Below, piece after piece: positions 1 through 7,979 of a DNA stretch of 43,370 nucleotides. Each line of letters begins with the position of its first letter. The stretch's first letter is position 1. The position numbers and the translations under genes are program-made. The notes below the pieces were generated by a model. That model saw nothing but the letters and a program-made list of their open reading frames with translations, was not told the origin of the DNA and ran no database searches. Source of the DNA: a virus; the IMG/VR virus record IMGVR_UViG_3300020202_000037, positions 1 through 43,370 of that record. One strand, written 5' to 3'.

Positions 1-127
1 GCTCCCTCATCCGTCTAGAGTAGTTGTACCGCATAGCTTTGGGCTGTGCAAGTTACAAAATGTTGCGAACATTTATGTTCGTCATTGACAACTATGCAGG
101 ATTGTGGTGGGGGAGTTTCTTTGCGGA
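1..127. repeat. Terminal direct repeat, left copy
   Basis: These 127 bases are identical to the last 127 bases of the window (43244-43370). An exact repeat of this size at both contig ends is what an assembler leaves when it closes a circular or circularly permuted molecule, 127 being a common k-mer size, so the genome unit is 43,243 bp. A true phage terminal repeat is less likely because the ends fall in an intergenic region away from the terminase genes. The repeat contains the palindrome CGAACATTTATGTTCG at 66-81. Confidence 0.95.
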
Positions 128-151
128 GAATACCGCCCATAATCTCCGCAA
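121..151. other. 9-bp perfect inverted repeat
   Basis: TTGCGGAGA at 121-129 is the exact reverse complement of TCTCCGCAA at 143-151, with a 13-base loop. It lies just beyond the late-operon terminator, read on the minus strand. It may be a second, back-up hairpin or a protein-binding site in the junction between integrase and late genes. Function is not known. Confidence 0.5.
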
Positions 152-182
152 CAAAAAAGCCCCCACCAATTAAGGTGAGGGC
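150..182 (-). terminator. Rho-independent terminator of the late operon
   Basis: Read on the minus strand, a 9-bp stem (GCCCTCACC pairing with GGTGGGGGC, one G-T pair) with a 6-base loop is followed directly by TTTTTTG. It sits about 90 bases after the last minus-strand late gene and is the natural end of the 22-kb late transcript. Confidence 0.85.
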
Positions 183-270
183 ACTTGTATAATTTAGATT
201 AGTATAATTTGGATTATATTGTAAATCTAAAGTAAACCTTTAAGTTTACAATCCAACTCATTTTGTCAAC

Positions 271-645
271 TTAACCGTTAACTTCGTTGACAAAATAGTT
301 GACAATGGCCTGGTTCAATAGGGCCTCAATCTGCAACAGCAACCCTTTTTCGAACAAAAGTTCGTTTTCTCCTTCAACAAAAGGAAGGTCAAGGGGTTTG
401 AGAACCTTGGAGTCAACCAAGCTGGTAATGATGGGAACCAGGTTTGAAGCCAAGGCTTTGAGTTCGCTATGCTCCCGAAGAGGGACAGCCTTTCCTTCTG
501 CTGGGTCAAATACCAAATCGGTTGCTTTATCCAAACCAAACTTAAGAGCATTCTTAATGGCACCATCTGCAGGCAAAAGGCTAATGACAGCACCGCCAAC
601 AAGATCAATTCCTTCATTTAAAAACCTTTTTGTCTCTTCCTTCAT
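271..645 (-). CDS. Hypothetical protein, 124 aa, last gene of late operon
   Basis: Not recognised. The protein is a mix of hydrophobic and charged helices, with a moderately hydrophobic stretch near residues 14-26 (GIDLVGGAVISLL) and leucine-rich helices at the C-terminus (residues 95-118). The ATG at 645 is preceded by GAGAGGGGAAG, a good SD. It lies 14 bases after its upstream neighbour, is the final cistron before the terminator at 150-182, and follows fibre and small tail-region genes. That slot often holds lysis or host-interaction genes, but no hallmark of a holin or endolysin is present, so no function is assigned. Confidence 0.75.
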   Translation of the reverse strand: MKEETKRFLNEGIDLVGGAVISLLPADGAIKNALKFGLDKATDLVFDPAEGKAVPLREHSELKALASNLVPIITSLVDSKVLKPLDLPFVEGENELLFEKGLLLQIEALLNQAIVNYFVNEVNG

Positions 646-659
646 TGGTCTTCCCCTCT

Positions 660-962
660 CTACTCATAAAGAACGTCGAATAATTGATATGCACAGACAG
701 CAGCGTACAAAGCTTCCTCTAAGCGTTGGGCCGGGTAATTCTTTCTCATCTCCAGGGGCAGTTGGTAATAGGCAGCCCGTGCGATTTGCCCAACATCTTT
801 TCGCGCCATCCCTTTGTACTTATGCATGTTTTTATGTACGTCATGAATCTCCTGGGCAACCACCATCCACAAGTTGAGGCGTTTGTCTCCAAGGTTAACC
901 CATTTCTTCTTTTGCCATCGGATAAGCCGCTTGGCATTATCCATAAAGGAACGTTTTGCCAT
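660..962 (-). CDS. Hypothetical basic protein, 100 aa
   Basis: Not recognised. It is a lysine/arginine-rich, mainly helical small protein (for example the KRLIRWQKKKW stretch at residues 11-21) with a hydrophobic, tyrosine-containing C-terminus. Its start codon overlaps the stop of the upstream 111-aa gene, so the two are likely translationally coupled. Position at the distal end of the late operon suggests a late, possibly virion- or lysis-associated role, but nothing in the sequence proves this. Confidence 0.75.
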   Translation of the reverse strand: MAKRSFMDNAKRLIRWQKKKWVNLGDKRLNLWMVVAQEIHDVHKNMHKYKGMARKDVGQIARAAYYQLPLEMRKNYPAQRLEEALYAAVCAYQLFDVLYE

Positions 963-1297
963 TATGCGAGGTCCTCAACTTCTATGCCTGCGAGTCTTGC
1001 TTTGATTGGGTGTTCAAGAAGCCAATCTGTTGCAACGTGATTCATTAGGGCTCTAAACTGGAGAATGTCCAAGCTTTGAACCTGACTAAGGACTTCTGGT
1101 CTAGGTTTTGGACGTCTAGGACGCCAATCATGAGAAGTAACCGTCGTGTTGTAATCCGTCTGTTCCTGGGCAGTTGGTGGGGTTCGCCATGTCGCTATGA
1201 TACTATTTGGATTTACGTATCTGAAGCTTGAGAATCTGCCTGGGAACTGCCTTTGTAGCTTTTCCACCAGGTCAAGATAGCGTTTATTTATCAGCAT
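962..1297 (-). CDS. Hypothetical protein, 111 aa
   Basis: Not recognised. Features visible are a charged N-terminal helix, a central proline/arginine-rich segment (RPRRPKPRPEV, about residues 59-69) and a helical C-terminus ending in acidic residues. It overlaps both neighbours by one base (TAATG-type junctions), the packing seen throughout the late operon. It lies immediately downstream of the distal fibre gene, where chaperones or attachment factors can occur, but there is no direct evidence for such a role. Confidence 0.75.
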   Translation of the reverse strand: MLINKRYLDLVEKLQRQFPGRFSSFRYVNPNSIIATWRTPPTAQEQTDYNTTVTSHDWRPRRPKPRPEVLSQVQSLDILQFRALMNHVATDWLLEHPIKARLAGIEVEDLA

Positions 1298-2667
1298 TAA
1301 GCAATCCTCACCCAGGTTAAGCTGCTGTACCCATAAGTTGAAGAGCTTGTGATTATTGATTGCGTCCAGGTAACCCCTGAAAAACGCTTGGCTTCAAGCC
1401 TGATAGTTTTTGAAGCCGCAACTGTTACGATAATTTGACCGGTTGCTGTTGGAATATTGGCAAGAGTCCCGGTGTTGTAAGCAATAATCAGATCTGAATT
1501 GGCAACTGCGGCAGCATCTGTTTGGTTGTAAAGTCTTGCAACAATCAATCCGTCTATGTCAGAGGTTTGGATAATGGTTGACGTGATATAGCTTATCAGA
1601 TAGGTCCCTGATGCGGGCAGGGTAATATTTAAGCCGGTATCTTCCCATGTGTCATCGGCGGTAATTGTATAATCAGCCGCAAGAACAGTTCTGCCGTTAG
1701 AGGCTCCAATCCAATCTACAAATGATAGGGCATCTGTCCGGCGCGCTAAAACCCTTTCGTTGGCCCCTGCTGCTATATCTGCAGGATCTCCTGTAGAATT
1801 GGCACTTCTGCCAATTACGGAAAGCGCAGCGGAGTCTCGGAGCTTGGCGTCTGTTACAGCGTTGCTTGCAATGGTAGTTGCATTATTTCCGGCTGGAGCC
1901 GTTACGTCCCCAGTTAAGGCTGATCGTTGTATTCCGCCTGAACCAGTAAACTCTACCCCGCCGCCAACAGTAAGTTCTTCAACGTCACCTGCGCCTGCGG
2001 TGTCTCTGCCAAGCAGGCGGTCTGTTGCAGACACGTTCTGTATTTTGGCGTACGTAACCGCATCATTATCAATATCCCCAGTCGCAATTGTGCTTTTTGT
2101 AGCAAGACTCCCAAGCCCTAAAGTTGTTCTTTGCGCTGAGGCGTCTGCATCATCCAGTAATGCTCTTCCGGCAGAAGTGCAGGCAATCTCTTCAACATCG
2201 CCTGCGCCACTGGAAGAACGCCCTAAAACCTTATCAGTTGCAGAGACATTTTGAATCTTAGCGTAGGTAACAGCGTCATTTGTAATCTGGGATGTTCCGA
2301 TACTCCCACCCATGCTACCGAGGCTTAGATTGGCTTCCACAACGTTGATATCGACTGTTTTGTTGGCAGCGTTATCCGTAATAGATATCTTGTTTGACCC
2401 GGCATCAATGGCTTTAAATGGAAGATCGACGCCAACCTTTGGAAGGACGATGCCGACGCCAGATAAACCTGCATTGCTGGACGTGTTCGATTCCCCAAAG
2501 GATAACCCCGTAGCTGCAATCGTTACATTAGCTCGGTTGTTTGAGGAGTCATCTGCAACCGTTGTTGTAATGTTTGCCCCATCAATAAAGTTTATTTCAG
2601 GACGTGTTGTTGCAAGCGTACCGGCTTTAGAGAACTTTAGAATTCCAAGCAGGGTATTAAAGGGCAT
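1297..2667 (-). CDS. Tail fibre / tail-tip protein with internal repeats
   Basis: A 456-aa low-complexity, Ala/Ser/Thr/Gly-rich protein typical of phage fibres. A block beginning NDAVTYAKIQNVSATD and continuing LGR..GAGDVEE occurs at residues 130-160 and 201-231, with a degenerate third copy at about 268-305. Such repeats are common in fibre shafts that trimerise as beta-structure. The C-terminal ~130 residues (from about 320) lose the repeat and would be the receptor-facing head. The ATG at 2667 has AAAGGGAT upstream. It follows two other structural genes in the tail region. Host-receptor binding is inferred from family resemblance. Confidence 0.75.
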   Translation of the reverse strand: MPFNTLLGILKFSKAGTLATTRPEINFIDGANITTTVADDSSNNRANVTIAATGLSFGESNTSSNAGLSGVGIVLPKVGVDLPFKAIDAGSNKISITDNAANKTVDINVVEANLSLGSMGGSIGTSQITNDAVTYAKIQNVSATDKVLGRSSSGAGDVEEIACTSAGRALLDDADASAQRTTLGLGSLATKSTIATGDIDNDAVTYAKIQNVSATDRLLGRDTAGAGDVEELTVGGGVEFTGSGGIQRSALTGDVTAPAGNNATTIASNAVTDAKLRDSAALSVIGRSANSTGDPADIAAGANERVLARRTDALSFVDWIGASNGRTVLAADYTITADDTWEDTGLNITLPASGTYLISYITSTIIQTSDIDGLIVARLYNQTDAAAVANSDLIIAYNTGTLANIPTATGQIIVTVAASKTIRLEAKRFSGVTWTQSIITSSSTYGYSSLTWVRIA

Positions 2668-2670
2668 GGG

Positions 2671-3114
2671 TTATCCCTTTTTAGCGTTGCTTTCATCGTA
2701 GTAAATGCTAATGGTTCCAGCAGAGATAGACGATAGCTGCAAAAAGATGGCATCTGCACCTGGCATATCAATGTAGTCGATGGTATCGCCTGTGTAGTTG
2801 ACGGAGGCGTTATTTTTAGGTTTTGACCAGGTGTTGCTGACGGCGTTGTACATCCAGATTGTGACAGTATACGTTACTGCGGCGCCGTTTGATGGAATAA
2901 AGTGAACCTTGATTTGAACGTCCCCGCTACCATCTTTTGCACCAATAGGGAATAAAGCTGGTTTAGCTTGCGTAGTCCATGCAGCTGACGGTGTAATAGG
3001 TGGCGGCGTACTTTTTGCCGTTGCAGCTGAATAAGGTGCTTTTGTACCAAGCGAGTTTGGATCCGGATTACTGGTCGCGTCAAGCCCAGTACCCAAGGTA
3101 CCTGTTAATGGCAT
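2671..3114 (-). CDS. Probable virion/tail-associated protein, 147 aa
   Basis: Not assigned to a named family. It has a Pro/Thr/Ala-rich N-terminus (residues 1-45) and a beta-rich C-terminal domain with alternating hydrophobics (residues 65-140), consistent with a small structural or carbohydrate-binding module. The start at 3114 follows GAGGGGAAGAAGAGA. It sits between two fibre-type genes separated by only a few bases, so a fibre accessory or tail-tip role is the best inference. Confidence 0.65.
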   Translation of the reverse strand: MPLTGTLGTGLDATSNPDPNSLGTKAPYSAATAKSTPPPITPSAAWTTQAKPALFPIGAKDGSGDVQIKVHFIPSNGAAVTYTVTIWMYNAVSNTWSKPKNNASVNYTGDTIDYIDMPGADAIFLQLSSISAGTISIYYDESNAKKG

Positions 3115-3129
3115 TCTCTTCTTCCCCTC

Positions 3130-3342
3130 TTATTTTGCTAAAGAGATTTTCAACTCTTTAATAAGCTCTTTAATTTCGTCTACCGAATCTCTCAACTCGA
3201 CCTTTGTGGCGTAGTTCATAGCCACTCTGGTTTCAAGCTGGGCAAGATCTCCTTTAGTAGCAAACAAACCGGTCTGTAGAAGTGCATAGATTACTAGGCC
3301 TACTGTGCCGCCAATTGCAATGTTTGGAATGTGCTCTTTCAT
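3130..3342 (-). CDS. Small membrane-anchored coiled-coil protein (spanin- or holin-like candidate)
   Basis: A 70-aa protein with one hydrophobic segment at about residues 8-26 (IAIGGTVGLVIYALLQTG) followed by a charged heptad-like helix to the end (about residues 33-68). An N-terminal anchor plus coiled coil is the layout of inner-membrane spanins such as T7 gp18.5/Rz, although those are longer. It is the only clear single-pass membrane protein in the late operon and overlaps the upstream fibre gene by one base (TAATG). A lysis role is inferred from layout and location only; a small holin is the alternative. Confidence 0.6.
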   Translation of the reverse strand: MKEHIPNIAIGGTVGLVIYALLQTGLFATKGDLAQLETRVAMNYATKVELRDSVDEIKELIKELKISLAK

Positions 3343-4712
3343 TAGCTTACCTCTGTTACATAGAAGCCTAAAATGTCGACATACAAGGAAATACCAGCAG
3401 CTGAAATCTTGTAATCAAACTGCTGTGAGCTATTGGTTTCCATATCAAACGTGGCTATCGGAATAGGATTGGTGTTTGTGGCCCGAATGCTGTGTTGCAG
3501 CAGAGATGATCCTGTCGGGCGGATGTAAGCGCTTTGGTTGGAGGAGGCATACACACCAGTCATCATAAATCTGCCTACCGTGGAAATTGGCGGAATTAAA
3601 ACGTTGCCACTAACTGCTGCATAGGTTGTGGAAGTCCCTGCCGATATCGCCGTTAGCGTGCCAGCAGTAGGGCCACTCATATCAGATGTGTTTGCCGTAT
3701 AACCTATGTAAGGCCTTGTCCAGGCGCCAACCATAAAGAATGGCACAATGTTGTTTGATGCATCATTCTTTACACAAAACGGCAACAGGCGCTTCAAGTC
3801 ATACCCACTTGGCATGGTCGGGCTGACAGATGATGCTGAAAACAACCCGGCAGTTGTACCATCACTGGATTTTTTAATGGCCCAAAGGTAATAATATCCA
3901 GAACCTTCTGAGCCGGTATCTAGCCCGTTTGCGCCAGATGCGTTTAAAACAACGTTCTGGCTTGCGGTAAACCGGATACATTCAACACCGCTAGAGTCTC
4001 TGATGCTTGTGCCCGCCTGGATTTGGACTGTATTTGCATCGACGTACTTGATCATATTGCCCGTAATTAGCCCGCTGATGTCGTTACTATCAGGGATTAA
4101 TACGGTTGCCCCCCGGCGTCGCATCTTCAGCGTGTTGTCAAACCACAAATCGCCTTCTGCCAATGTGGTTGGGGTGCCGATGATGTGACGAGTGCCTGCC
4201 CCAGCATTGGTAATATCAACTTTGTTAGTATTCCCAGTTGCATCAGCAGCGGTTGGGTGAAGGGTGATTGTGGTGGTTGTTAAAACACGGGCATAATAAA
4301 TGTTGCTTGCGCTCAGCCCAGTAGGAATGGTGCCGCTTGGGACGGCTCTTACCCTTACAGCGTCCCCAGTAGACAGGCCATGGGTGTCGGTTGTAATAAC
4401 GTCTGTAGTTGTATCAATAGAACTGATGGTTGCTCGAATGGATGGCACGTTGACGTAGCCATCTTGGGCTTTCATACCATCAATAGTAACACCAGAACCT
4501 GCAGTACGCTCGCTAATCCCATTTGTCTGCAGGTTATTCGATGTAATCAGCGTGCCGGACTGAGTAAAAGTCCCAGACTCAATAGTTGTAATGCGGGTGT
4601 CCTGACTATTTGACTCGTTTACGAGCTGGTTATATTCCGAGTCCAGGTCATCCGCGTTAATAACATTACCATTTGAAATTTCAGGGTCTTTTAACCGAGA
4701 AATTTGTGCCAC
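3342..4712 (-). CDS. Tail fibre protein
   Basis: A 456-aa fibre-like protein, Thr/Ser/Gly/Ala rich with many short beta-strands. Residues 1-45 contain an attachment-type segment with a short coiled coil (NSQDTRITTIESGTFT). The centre (about 90-200) and C-terminus (about 290-456) carry long beta-rich repeats of the kind seen in trimeric fibres. Translation starts at a GTG (4712) with GGGGTAGGGG upstream. It lies directly after the tail nozzle gene, the usual place for the fibre that docks on the nozzle. It shares no obvious repeat with the second 456-aa fibre at 1297-2667. Confidence 0.72.
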   Translation of the reverse strand: MAQISRLKDPEISNGNVINADDLDSEYNQLVNESNSQDTRITTIESGTFTQSGTLITSNNLQTNGISERTAGSGVTIDGMKAQDGYVNVPSIRATISSIDTTTDVITTDTHGLSTGDAVRVRAVPSGTIPTGLSASNIYYARVLTTTTITLHPTAADATGNTNKVDITNAGAGTRHIIGTPTTLAEGDLWFDNTLKMRRRGATVLIPDSNDISGLITGNMIKYVDANTVQIQAGTSIRDSSGVECIRFTASQNVVLNASGANGLDTGSEGSGYYYLWAIKKSSDGTTAGLFSASSVSPTMPSGYDLKRLLPFCVKNDASNNIVPFFMVGAWTRPYIGYTANTSDMSGPTAGTLTAISAGTSTTYAAVSGNVLIPPISTVGRFMMTGVYASSNQSAYIRPTGSSLLQHSIRATNTNPIPIATFDMETNSSQQFDYKISAAGISLYVDILGFYVTEVS

Positions 4713-4723
4713 ACCCCTACCCC

Positions 4724-6337
4724 CTACTTATAGCTTCGTGAAAACTCCATATACTCCACCAACCCAGAAAGGCCTAGGAAAATAGGCCCGGTACTGCCAG
4801 TCGTTCCCGTTACGGTAAACTGCAACTGCTCCCCATTTCCGATAACCGGGATTTTTATTTTCTTTAAAATGGCACTGCCGCCATAAACTGAAGTTCCAAA
4901 AACAGCTGCTGGTGGGGTCACCGTTCCATAGACCGAGCCAGAACCGTCTGTAATTGAAATCGTCTTTGAGATTGTCTTTTGAATGTTGTTGCCGCCACCC
5001 CGCCATTCGGTCTTAAACGTGATGGTTTCTGATCCAATCAGCAGGAACCAGGCATAGCACTCCAACACGCGTTTGTTTTGGTACTGGGTTCCAAAATTGA
5101 AGAATGGGTACTTGTAAATCCAGCTAATGCCGGTGCTTCCATACTTAGAAGAGTTGAACCATTTTCGGATGTACCCAGTGCTGCTGCCTGTAAAAACCGT
5201 TTTATTCAGGAGCAATGCACAGGTTTCAGTCGTCCCTTTGCGGATGCTCCACATATTAACTGGGCCCTGATCCGTCTGGTTGTAGTAGTAAACGATGATA
5301 GTGTCGGGTTCGGTATTAGAGCCAGTTGGAATGGCAAACCAGACTTCCCGACGATCTGGATAATGGATCGCCCAAGCCTTGTCTTTTGCGCTTAGGTTTA
5401 GTGTTGCCAGTGTATCAATGACGCGTTCAGAACCAATGGCTTTCGGCTGAATGGTTCCGCTTTCGGTTGCAGTGCTTAAGCTGTTGATGTTGTACACATC
5501 CAGGAAAAGCAGGTCTTGCCCAACCTGAACAACGCAGCGGTTGTTTAAAGCGCCAAACTTCGAGGATATTCTAGTAACGACAAAAGTGGATGGGGTGGTA
5601 CCAGACAGCGAATAAACGGAGCGATCTTTAAACAGGATTAAAACGTTAGTATCCTGATTTGGGATATAAAGGTTTCGCATGGCAACCAGGTTTTGGCCGT
5701 CCCCAGGATTGACTTGAATGACGGCACCGTCCGTTGCAGAAGCTCCCAACGTAAATGTTTCTGGGGCGAGATTGTCGCTTATGACAATATGAGAGGGGTA
5801 TTTTGTTGCCCCATTGAAGTTGGCAAAGGTGAGGCGGTTCGCGTAGGCTTCAACCAAAGAGGGTTTGTCATAGGAATCTGAACCGCTGGTAACAGGCCAT
5901 CCACTTGCAGCAGACATGCTGCCTGAACCTGCCCATTTTTGTGGGCTGATACTTTTTTCTACGGCGTAAAGGGTTCCTTTGAAGGTTTCAAAATCCACTG
6001 GATTACCACCGGTAAAACCAGTAGAAATTTCGCTAGTAACAGCACCCGTTGACGTATTGATATTCTTGATTTTGCCGTTAATGGCTTCAAGAAGATAATC
6101 AGTTCCACTTGCATCGGTGTACCACCCCAACGAATCAACGCGTGCTCCAGACTCCAATTGCGCAGTAAAGTTGTCATAGCCTTGTTTGTAAGCAGACCAT
6201 TGCCCAATTGCATCGACGTGCATGTTCTCGATTTGGACAGCAGCATCCGGTTGAATGAACATCGTACCGGTGTACTCATCCAACCCCTTGGTGTTGAAAA
6301 AGAAACCAAAGGGTTTGATTCTACGTTTTGATGCCAC
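4724..6337 (-). CDS. Tail nozzle / stabilisation protein (P22 gp10-like)
   Basis: A 537-aa beta-rich protein. The N-terminus (KPFGFFFNTKGLDEYTG, QIENMHVDAIGQWSAYKQGYDN) reads like the opening of podovirus tail-hub proteins, where short strands precede a beta-propeller (SLGWYTDASGTDYLLEA, then FETFKGTLYAVE). Family knowledge: P22 gp10 and T7 gp12 close the portal channel and form the nozzle to which fibres bind. It starts at GTG 6337, overlapping no neighbour but with only one base between it and the adaptor stop. Its place between adaptor and fibre gene supports the call. Confidence 0.7.
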   Translation of the reverse strand: MASKRRIKPFGFFFNTKGLDEYTGTMFIQPDAAVQIENMHVDAIGQWSAYKQGYDNFTAQLESGARVDSLGWYTDASGTDYLLEAINGKIKNINTSTGAVTSEISTGFTGGNPVDFETFKGTLYAVEKSISPQKWAGSGSMSAASGWPVTSGSDSYDKPSLVEAYANRLTFANFNGATKYPSHIVISDNLAPETFTLGASATDGAVIQVNPGDGQNLVAMRNLYIPNQDTNVLILFKDRSVYSLSGTTPSTFVVTRISSKFGALNNRCVVQVGQDLLFLDVYNINSLSTATESGTIQPKAIGSERVIDTLATLNLSAKDKAWAIHYPDRREVWFAIPTGSNTEPDTIIVYYYNQTDQGPVNMWSIRKGTTETCALLLNKTVFTGSSTGYIRKWFNSSKYGSTGISWIYKYPFFNFGTQYQNKRVLECYAWFLLIGSETITFKTEWRGGGNNIQKTISKTISITDGSGSVYGTVTPPAAVFGTSVYGGSAILKKIKIPVIGNGEQLQFTVTGTTGSTGPIFLGLSGLVEYMEFSRSYK

Positions 6338-7000
6338 TTACGCAAGCCCCTCTTCAAAGAAACAGGTTGGGTTGGTTGACCAGGCTTCAACCATAATTTC
6401 GGAAAACAGATTGAAGGCTTCTGCAGATGTCGCATCTGGATCTGCAAAGCCTTTTCTTCGCTCGTACATCTCTTGCGCCCGTTTCTCTATAAAACGAACC
6501 CAACGGTCAGGTATAATAAACGTGTCGCTTGTCGCGCTTATGCGAGTAGCCACCGTCTTTCCATATTGGTAGTTAACCGTTCTGGTACCATCTGGAATTG
6601 GGTAAAACCCAACCTGGTTGTTTCCCTCCGGATAAACGTACTTGGGCTTACCAGTCGTCTCGTTCCACAAACTATCCAAGGCTTTAACATAGTCTTTGGT
6701 GACGACTTGCAACTTGTCGTCATTGTCAGTTTCGTTTTCAAAGCTCCAAGTATAGAGGTCAAACACCATGGCATCAGATGCCAGGCTATAAACCCGGGTC
6801 CCGTTAGACAGCGTTAATGCGCCTGATGCATTCAAAAATGGGGTTTCAGGGGGAAGCGCCATTAACAAGTCTTCATAGGCTTCCACGATGTCCTGAACAA
6901 GATCGTTCGTTTCATCGTTATTTGAAAAGCTGGTAATTGTTGGGTCTAACCCGACCTTCCGGCTTACTCGTTGAACAGCCTGTAAAAGCGTAACAGCCAT
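6338..7000 (-). CDS. Head-to-tail adaptor protein
   Basis: A 220-aa mainly helical protein with the pattern of podovirus adaptors (T7 gp11 / P22 gp4 type). An N-terminal helix (TLLQAVQRVSRKVGL) is followed by repeated amphipathic helices, a beta insertion (TRVYSLASDAMVFDLY; PDGTRTVNYQYGKTV) and C-terminal helices (RWVRFIEKRAQEMYERRKG). Adaptors bind below the portal and form the first ring of the tail. The ATG at 7000 has AGGGGGAAG upstream. Position immediately upstream of the nozzle gene fits. Assignment rests on pattern and context, not an alignment. Confidence 0.65.
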   Translation of the reverse strand: MAVTLLQAVQRVSRKVGLDPTITSFSNNDETNDLVQDIVEAYEDLLMALPPETPFLNASGALTLSNGTRVYSLASDAMVFDLYTWSFENETDNDDKLQVVTKDYVKALDSLWNETTGKPKYVYPEGNNQVGFYPIPDGTRTVNYQYGKTVATRISATSDTFIIPDRWVRFIEKRAQEMYERRKGFADPDATSAEAFNLFSEIMVEAWSTNPTCFFEEGLA

Positions 7001-7020
7001 CTTCCCCCTAACTCCCTAAG

Positions 7021-7482
7021 TTATTGCTTTACAAAAGCAAACTTGTTCCGAATGATTGTGGTAGCAACCGTCCCAGTCCAACCAGGAGAGGTACCACCCA
7101 AATCAACCTGCCAGCGCATAAACGCTGGGAAACCTTGCAAGGTTTTCTGTTGGGTATCAACCGCATGTAAAACGGTTGTTCCACCGCCAGCTGAAGAGAT
7201 GGACTGGGCTCCTGTAGAAATATCGTTGCCCCCATCATCTTTCAAGGTAAACCAGTTGGTTCCATCATTGGAACCTTGCAAGATCAGGTTAACAGTTGGC
7301 GAAGTACCTGTTTTATCGGTAGCTGCGATATGACCGAACACGGCAGAAACCATACCATCCCGGTTATCGATGGTTTTACCGTTTACCGGGTCAGTGGTGT
7401 CGTTTGATGTAGCGGTAATATATGCAGAGATTACCTGTGCTTTATCAATGGTCGTTCCGACCTGATCATGGGTAATTGCCAT
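7021..7482 (-). CDS. Probable minor virion protein, beta-sandwich-like, 153 aa
   Basis: Not firmly recognised. It is small and beta-rich, with a motif common in phage structural proteins (NLILQGSNDGTNWFTL, about residues 65-80) and a matching later strand pair (FMRWQVDLGG). Such sequences occur in small jelly-roll/beta-sandwich decoration or tail proteins. The gene lies between a 146-aa gene after the capsid and the adaptor, so head decoration or connector completion is plausible. The SD is AGAGGGAAG. Confidence 0.6.
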   Translation of the reverse strand: MAITHDQVGTTIDKAQVISAYITATSNDTTDPVNGKTIDNRDGMVSAVFGHIAATDKTGTSPTVNLILQGSNDGTNWFTLKDDGGNDISTGAQSISSAGGGTTVLHAVDTQQKTLQGFPAFMRWQVDLGGTSPGWTGTVATTIIRNKFAFVKQ

Positions 7483-7496
7483 TTTTTACTTCCCTC

Positions 7497-7937
7497 TTAG
7501 CTCACAAGCTCTTCTTGTGAAGCAGGTTCACTCTCTTCCTCTTCTTCCAGCCTAAAAATGCCTTGTTGTTCGTCAGCCACCCGCCGACCATATGCAAGGT
7601 CTTTTTCTTGGCGTTCCAAGAGCTTAATAACCCGTTTGTACATTTCCTTTTGTTCTTTGGTTTTAGGCTGTACGTTCGGGCTTAAGTACGGATGGATAAA
7701 GTCACGATGAAGGCCTAGGTACTCAATGTCGTAGTAATCATCGACTATGAGCTCCTGAATAACATGGCCGAGCACAAACGTACCGTGTGGTGTGTCCATG
7801 TCTCGGTTTCTGATGTGAAAGAGGTGCTGTTTTTGCTTTGCCGCATCTTGTGGCCAGCTTCGACCGTCTGCGTCCAATCCGCCTGTAATATGGGCGAACT
7901 TTTGCAGCAAGCGTGTAACTCGCGGTGATTGCTTCAT
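7497..7937 (-). CDS. Hypothetical structural-region protein, 146 aa
   Basis: Not recognised. The N-terminal part is basic (KQSPRVTRLLQKF), the middle is rich in His/Asp/Tyr, and the last 30 residues are a strongly acidic helix (RLEEEEESEPASQEELVS). It is the first gene after the capsid terminator and has a very strong SD (TTTGGAGGA) of its own, which would help it to be expressed from read-through transcripts. A head-completion role is possible from position alone. Confidence 0.65.
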   Translation of the reverse strand: MKQSPRVTRLLQKFAHITGGLDADGRSWPQDAAKQKQHLFHIRNRDMDTPHGTFVLGHVIQELIVDDYYDIEYLGLHRDFIHPYLSPNVQPKTKEQKEMYKRVIKLLERQEKDLAYGRRVADEQQGIFRLEEEEESEPASQEELVS

Positions 7938-7946
7938 ATATCCTCC

Positions 7947-7978
7947 AAAATAAAGAGGCAGGGGCCGAAGCCCCTACC
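7947..7978 (-). terminator. Rho-independent terminator after the capsid gene (UUCG tetraloop)
   Basis: On the minus strand GGTAGGGGC pairs with GCCCCTGCC (one G-T pair) around a TTCG loop, followed by TCTTTATTTT. It begins 2 bases after the capsid stop codon. A partial terminator here would keep capsid mRNA high relative to downstream tail genes, as is known for T7 (T-phi after gene 10). Confidence 0.88.
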
Positions 7979-7979
7979 G

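Noticed and set aside
66-81. CGAACATTTATGTTCG as a LexA/SOS box
   Set aside because: The Gram-positive LexA box has four bases between GAAC and GTTC; here there are six, so it does not match.
299-877. 192-codon plus-strand frame across two late genes
   Set aside because: Spans the boundary of two minus-strand genes with SDs and has no promoter or family features.
1760-2254. 164-codon plus-strand frame antisense to the fibre gene
   Set aside because: Low-complexity mirror of the fibre repeats, no SD, on the strand opposite to a convincing gene.
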